Positions 60,993 to 64,000 of a stretch of 64,000 bases of DNA are shown here, piece after piece. How positions within the stretch are numbered: the first letter of the stretch is position 1; each line of letters begins with the position of its first letter. Both the position numbers and the translations under genes were made by a program. The DNA is from Epiperipatus broadwayi (taxonomy: Eukaryota > Onychophora > Udeonychophora > Euonychophora > Peripatidae). The DNA is taken from NCBI GenBank assembly GCA_028023455.1, contig JAQFVV010006310.1:2976001-3040000 (forward strand). The letters run 5' to 3'. The notes beneath the pieces are model-generated. The model ran no database searches and was not told the origin of the DNA. It saw only the letters and a program-made list of their open reading frames with translations.

Positions 60993-61088
60993 CCTAAAGA
61001 TCTGATCAAATTTTTAGAACATTTGTATAGTACTGAAGTTCCAGAAGCAGGAGGTGCTCTTTATGTAACATATGATTTAACAAAAACA
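60993..61088 (+). CDS. DENND1: DENND1-like exon
   Basis: Internal exon of 96 bp (32 codons), phase 0 at both ends. The acceptor is TTCGTTTTAG and the donor GTAAGT. It reads PKDLIKFLEHLYSTEVPE followed by AGGALYVTYDLTKT. Vertebrate DENND1 proteins have a similar stretch here: an amphipathic helix, then a P-x-P/EPG turn, then a beta strand leading to the next DENN motif. Order, phase and spacing make it the exon after 50262-50331. The following exon lies beyond the window. Similarity is weaker than in the two previous exons, so identification depends partly on the matching phase and position. Confidence 0.8.
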
Positions 61089-62760
61089 GTAAGTTTATAT
61101 ATATAATTATGCGCACATTTCAAAAATTTTATTTTTTAAAAATATATTTGATATTATGATTTTATTACTTGTTGGAATAAAGTTTGAGTTATCTATATAA
61201 ATAATATGGGGTATGTTTCCTAGTATCTCCAGTTATTTGCTTGAAATGTAAGAGTGAATATCAGTTATAATTTCTAAAAGTATAGTATCGTTTTGTATGA
61301 GTAAAAAATAAGGGATAACAGTTAAAAGATAGAAATTGTTGTTTACAATGTGTGAAGAGTATTATAAATAATACATCTGAACTTTATTAAAATTAAAAGA
61401 AACAATAATTTCTAATAAAATAAGAAATGGTTGATAATAATGTATATATTTATTCAAAAGCATTGTGAATAAATGCTTTCTTAAGTTTAAATATTTTGAA
61501 ATGTTTGAATAAGAACTCCCTTTTAATTATCTACAAGTCTGAATTTCAAAAACTTTTTGTACCCATGTTAATTTTTCATTTTTGGCAATTTTTTCTTTAT
61601 TATTATTTTTTTGTTTATTGGTAACGAAAAAGTTTATGACATAGCTGTAAATATTTAAAATGTTATAAGAAATTGTATAAAAGAGTACTGAATAATGTTA
61701 ATAATGTTTAATAATTGTCAGTGCAATTATGTACACATTTACTCAACTTTTTTTTTTTTTAATCAAGAAATTTACTGTATATGCCTGTAATGAGTTATTG
61801 CATGAATTTTATTTGTTAAGGTCACAATGCATGTTATTTGAAACACATTCTTGAAATGATTGTATATAGTGTGCTTGTGGGATGTATGTTAGAACAAACA
61901 TAATTAGCTCTAGAATCTTGTTTATTACAATGCCCAATGTTTCCCTAATTTTTACTAACTATAGTGCCATTTTTTCCTCTGTGCATTTTTTGCTAAATTG
62001 AAATAATTTGTGCACATAAATCAAGTAAAAAAATAAATTTAACAATATAGTTTAAATAATATAGTATATAATATAATAATATTAATTTATTATATATAGT
62101 AATAGTATAATTTTATTTAACAAAACTAACAGTACCTATAATGCCTTATTGATAATGACAAAAATAAATAAAAATGAAAAATTTACTCTCATAAAACATA
62201 TAAAGGTAGAGAAAAGCATGTAAAGATAGAGAAAAGTATCTGTGTTAAATTAATGGATGTGAAATATTGTAGAAAACTATCCATTTGACGCATTCGGTAT
62301 CAGCAGATCGTTCCAAGGTCAAGGGTCGGGATAAACACATATGTCGAATGCTGTCTGATCATCAGTACAGAAAAAATTCTTTTTGAATTTTACTGTGTGT
62401 AGATGTATCTTCTTCTTGCACTAACTTTTTAAGCAATGTATGCACGCACTAGAGCACACCTTAAAGGTAACACTGATAATGCCCATACTTTTTAACACAT
62501 ATTAAAATATGTTTTTATGATAATTCAGCTCAAATCCATAGCTTAGAGCAAAGTTGCTGACCATTTCAATCATTTAAATAGACAAAATGTAGTGCAAAAT
62601 TAAAAACATAATGTAAAATTAATTTATTTAACCTTGAACACTTAAATTTGAAAAGCATAAATAGTCCTTTTTTAGTGAAAACTATCATACCTTTTCATAA
62701 TAAAAAGGATTATGCATGTGATAAGCATGAGCTTTTTATATCTATATAAAAAAAATTGAA
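61089..62760. other. start of the next DENND1-like intron, no gene
   Basis: AT-rich. A less AT-rich patch at 62285-62370 (GACGCATTCGGTATCAGC) is unidentified. Confidence 0.5.
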
Positions 62761-62767
62761 TGGTTTT

Positions 62768-62874
62768 ATTCATAAAAAGTTTGAATACTGATATTGACAG
62801 AGCTGGCATGCGATCCATGGATTTTGAACCCTAGAGTCTGCCATTCGATACTACACCAAACCATGCGAGACTTT
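62768..62874 (-). repeat. SINE family A copy
   Basis: TTGACAGAGCTGGCATGCGATC, then GAACCCTAGAGTCTGCCATTC and CACCAAACCATGC: the clearest - copy of this tRNA-derived-looking family. Confidence 0.65.
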
Positions 62875-63261
62875 TCATATCTGTGTTAATTAGTTTTTCA
62901 TTCTATTTTCCCAGTTTATATTTGAAAAATTATACATGTAACAAAACACATAGTTTAAAAATAATAAATATAATTTTATTAATTTATTTATCTAAATGAT
63001 ATATTAATATCAATAAACAGATATACAAAATATTTCAACATACTAAACTATGTATAATCACTGAATTATCCGTAAAGAGGGATAAACATTCCTGAGTATT
63101 AACTATGAAGAAAAATAATTAATTTCAAATATTTTGTAATAAAACGAAACTTTTTTTTTTCCAGTAATTGTTTTTTTTATTTTAATATTTTGAAATTTCA
63201 TACTAGATTTAATACTTCTTAATAATTTTTTTATATTTACTTAAACTATAGTAATAGTAAT

Positions 63262-63500
63262 AGTAACAAGTCAGAAGTCACATGACTTATATATAGCTTG
63301 CACTTACTAATATGTAAAGTTAAGAGCGTGCTAAGTTGGTTTTTTAGATCTAATGTCCCAACTCCTCACTGAAGAGACCCATAGGTCGAAACCGGTCTGG
63401 GGATGGGGACCACGATTTGAATGCCTTCTCTTGTAGTAGCATTTATCATAAATAAATAAAAAAAAAAGCTTGTTTAGAGCTATTAGCACGCTTTTAAACT
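63262..63500 (+). repeat. family H1 element carrying a hammerhead
   Basis: Starts with GTCAGAAGTCACATGAC, shared with the 21.8-kb element. It is bounded by GAGCGTGCTAA (63327) and the inverse TTAGCACGC (about 63486). The ribozyme sits in the middle, and an A-rich tract follows. There is no coding capacity. Confidence 0.65.
63355..63410 (+). ncRNA. hammerhead ribozyme, type I, apparently intact
   Basis: Stem I outer GTCCC/GGGAC (63355-63359 / 63406-63410); internal loop AACT/ATG; stem I inner CCTCA/TGGGG (63364-63368 / 63398-63402). The core CTGAAGA (63369-63375) fits CUGANGA, where only the seventh-position base is variable. Stem II is GACC-CATA-GGTC (63376-63387). GAA is at 63388-63390. A minimal stem III follows (A63391-T63396, C63392-G63395, loop CG), then cleavage triplet GTC with the cut after 63397. 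Every invariant residue is present, and the loops for the type I tertiary contact exist. A minimal stem III is typical of Penelope-element and retrozyme hammerheads. Activity is predicted only. Confidence 0.85.
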
Positions 63501-63625
63501 ATAGTAAATAAAAAGTCACTCCAGACATTATGTGGACCTTAAGATGCAAACTCTGAAGAGATTTGCTCTACGCTGGTCAAATTTCTTATAGATTCTCAAA
63601 AAATAAAACATTTGATTTGTTTTAC

Positions 63626-63750
63626 TATGCTTGGTTTAGCAGAGTGATAGAATCTGGATCTCAGGATCCATAGATTGTTGTGGCTCAAGCTCTGCTTTAA
63701 ACCTCTTATGAAATCTTGATTAATAAACCATTTGATGATGATGATGATGA
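63626..63750 (+). repeat. SINE family A copy with (GAT)n tail
   Basis: TTTAGCAGAGTGATAGAATC (A-box-like) and GATCTCAGGATCCATAG, then the tail CTTATGAAATCTTGATTAAT and AAACCATTTGATGATGATGATG. A + copy. Confidence 0.6.
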
Positions 63751-64000
63751 CAAATTGGACTTTGTTTCAAGAACCTTTAACTTTCAATTTCATTACTTAG
63801 GATGAGAACTGTTTAGAGCATCAAAATTAGATTATTTTGATTTAACAAAGAATTTGAATTGAATGATATACTATTTAACAAAAAATATAAAAGCATTTTT
63901 TTTTTTTAATTATGGATTTAAACATTGCTATGTATAATTTAATACTTCTTCATATTATAATAGTTGAGCATGATTCATTATACATAGATTTAATGTATCT
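63751..64000. other. AT-rich intronic sequence
   Basis: No feature recognised. Confidence 0.6.

Noticed and set aside
1-64000. CRISPR arrays, operons or prokaryotic defence systems
   Set aside because: No spaced direct repeats of CRISPR type, no ribosome-binding sites and no bacterial genes. The DNA is eukaryotic and intron-rich.

Overview
The window looks like invertebrate nuclear DNA, most likely from a cephalopod such as an octopus. It is very AT-rich, with huge introns packed with old transposons, tRNA-derived SINEs and many microsatellites. The species call is an inference from style. No bacterial or organellar gene is present.

The only host gene I can support is a DENND1-type (connecdenn, Rab35 GEF) gene on the + strand. 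Three consecutive coding exons lie at 18715-18822, 50262-50331 and 60993-61088. Their splice phases fit and together they encode part of the DENN domain. The introns are about 31.4 kb and 10.7 kb, and the flanking introns run off both ends of the window.

1-18.7 kb (upstream intron) is a transposon graveyard. It holds the 3' part of a Ty3/gypsy element with its LTR (1-2295), a Penelope-like (PLE) GIY-YIG relic (about 2440-2940, -), a decayed Tx1/L1-like LINE (about 3120-5190, -), and a nearly readable RTE-like LINE (about 5400-8415, +). Last comes an 8.1-kb Tx1/L1-like LINE insertion (10028-18131, -) with a 17-bp target-site duplication. A PLE has inserted inside its reverse transcriptase.

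18.8-50.2 kb (first intron) holds palindromic hammerhead-ribozyme repeats (21.8-22.2 kb), a tRNA-like element (23.6 kb), another PLE relic (25.5 kb), and a hAT MITE with an exact 8-bp TSD (27563-28130). It also holds an 880-bp foldback with a near-perfect hammerhead ribozyme (32693-33572), a TIR element with degenerate telomere-like repeats (34049-35312), a 3' relic of the RTE-like LINE (42.6-43.1 kb) and a pogo/Tigger element (45247-46615).

50.3-64 kb holds another ribozyme-bearing palindrome (50.9-51.5 kb), a hAT transposase relic split by a LINE fragment (54.7-57 kb), a possible LINE relic (58.2-58.9 kb), and an apparently complete type I hammerhead ribozyme (63355-63410).

The most interesting signal is the density of hammerhead self-cleaving ribozyme folds. 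They fall into two sequence families. One has a minimal stem III, as in Penelope/retrozyme ribozymes. The other sits in a tRNA-like SINE and foldback family. Both often occur as inverted pairs. Several candidate CTCF-type motifs also sit in or near the transposon ends.
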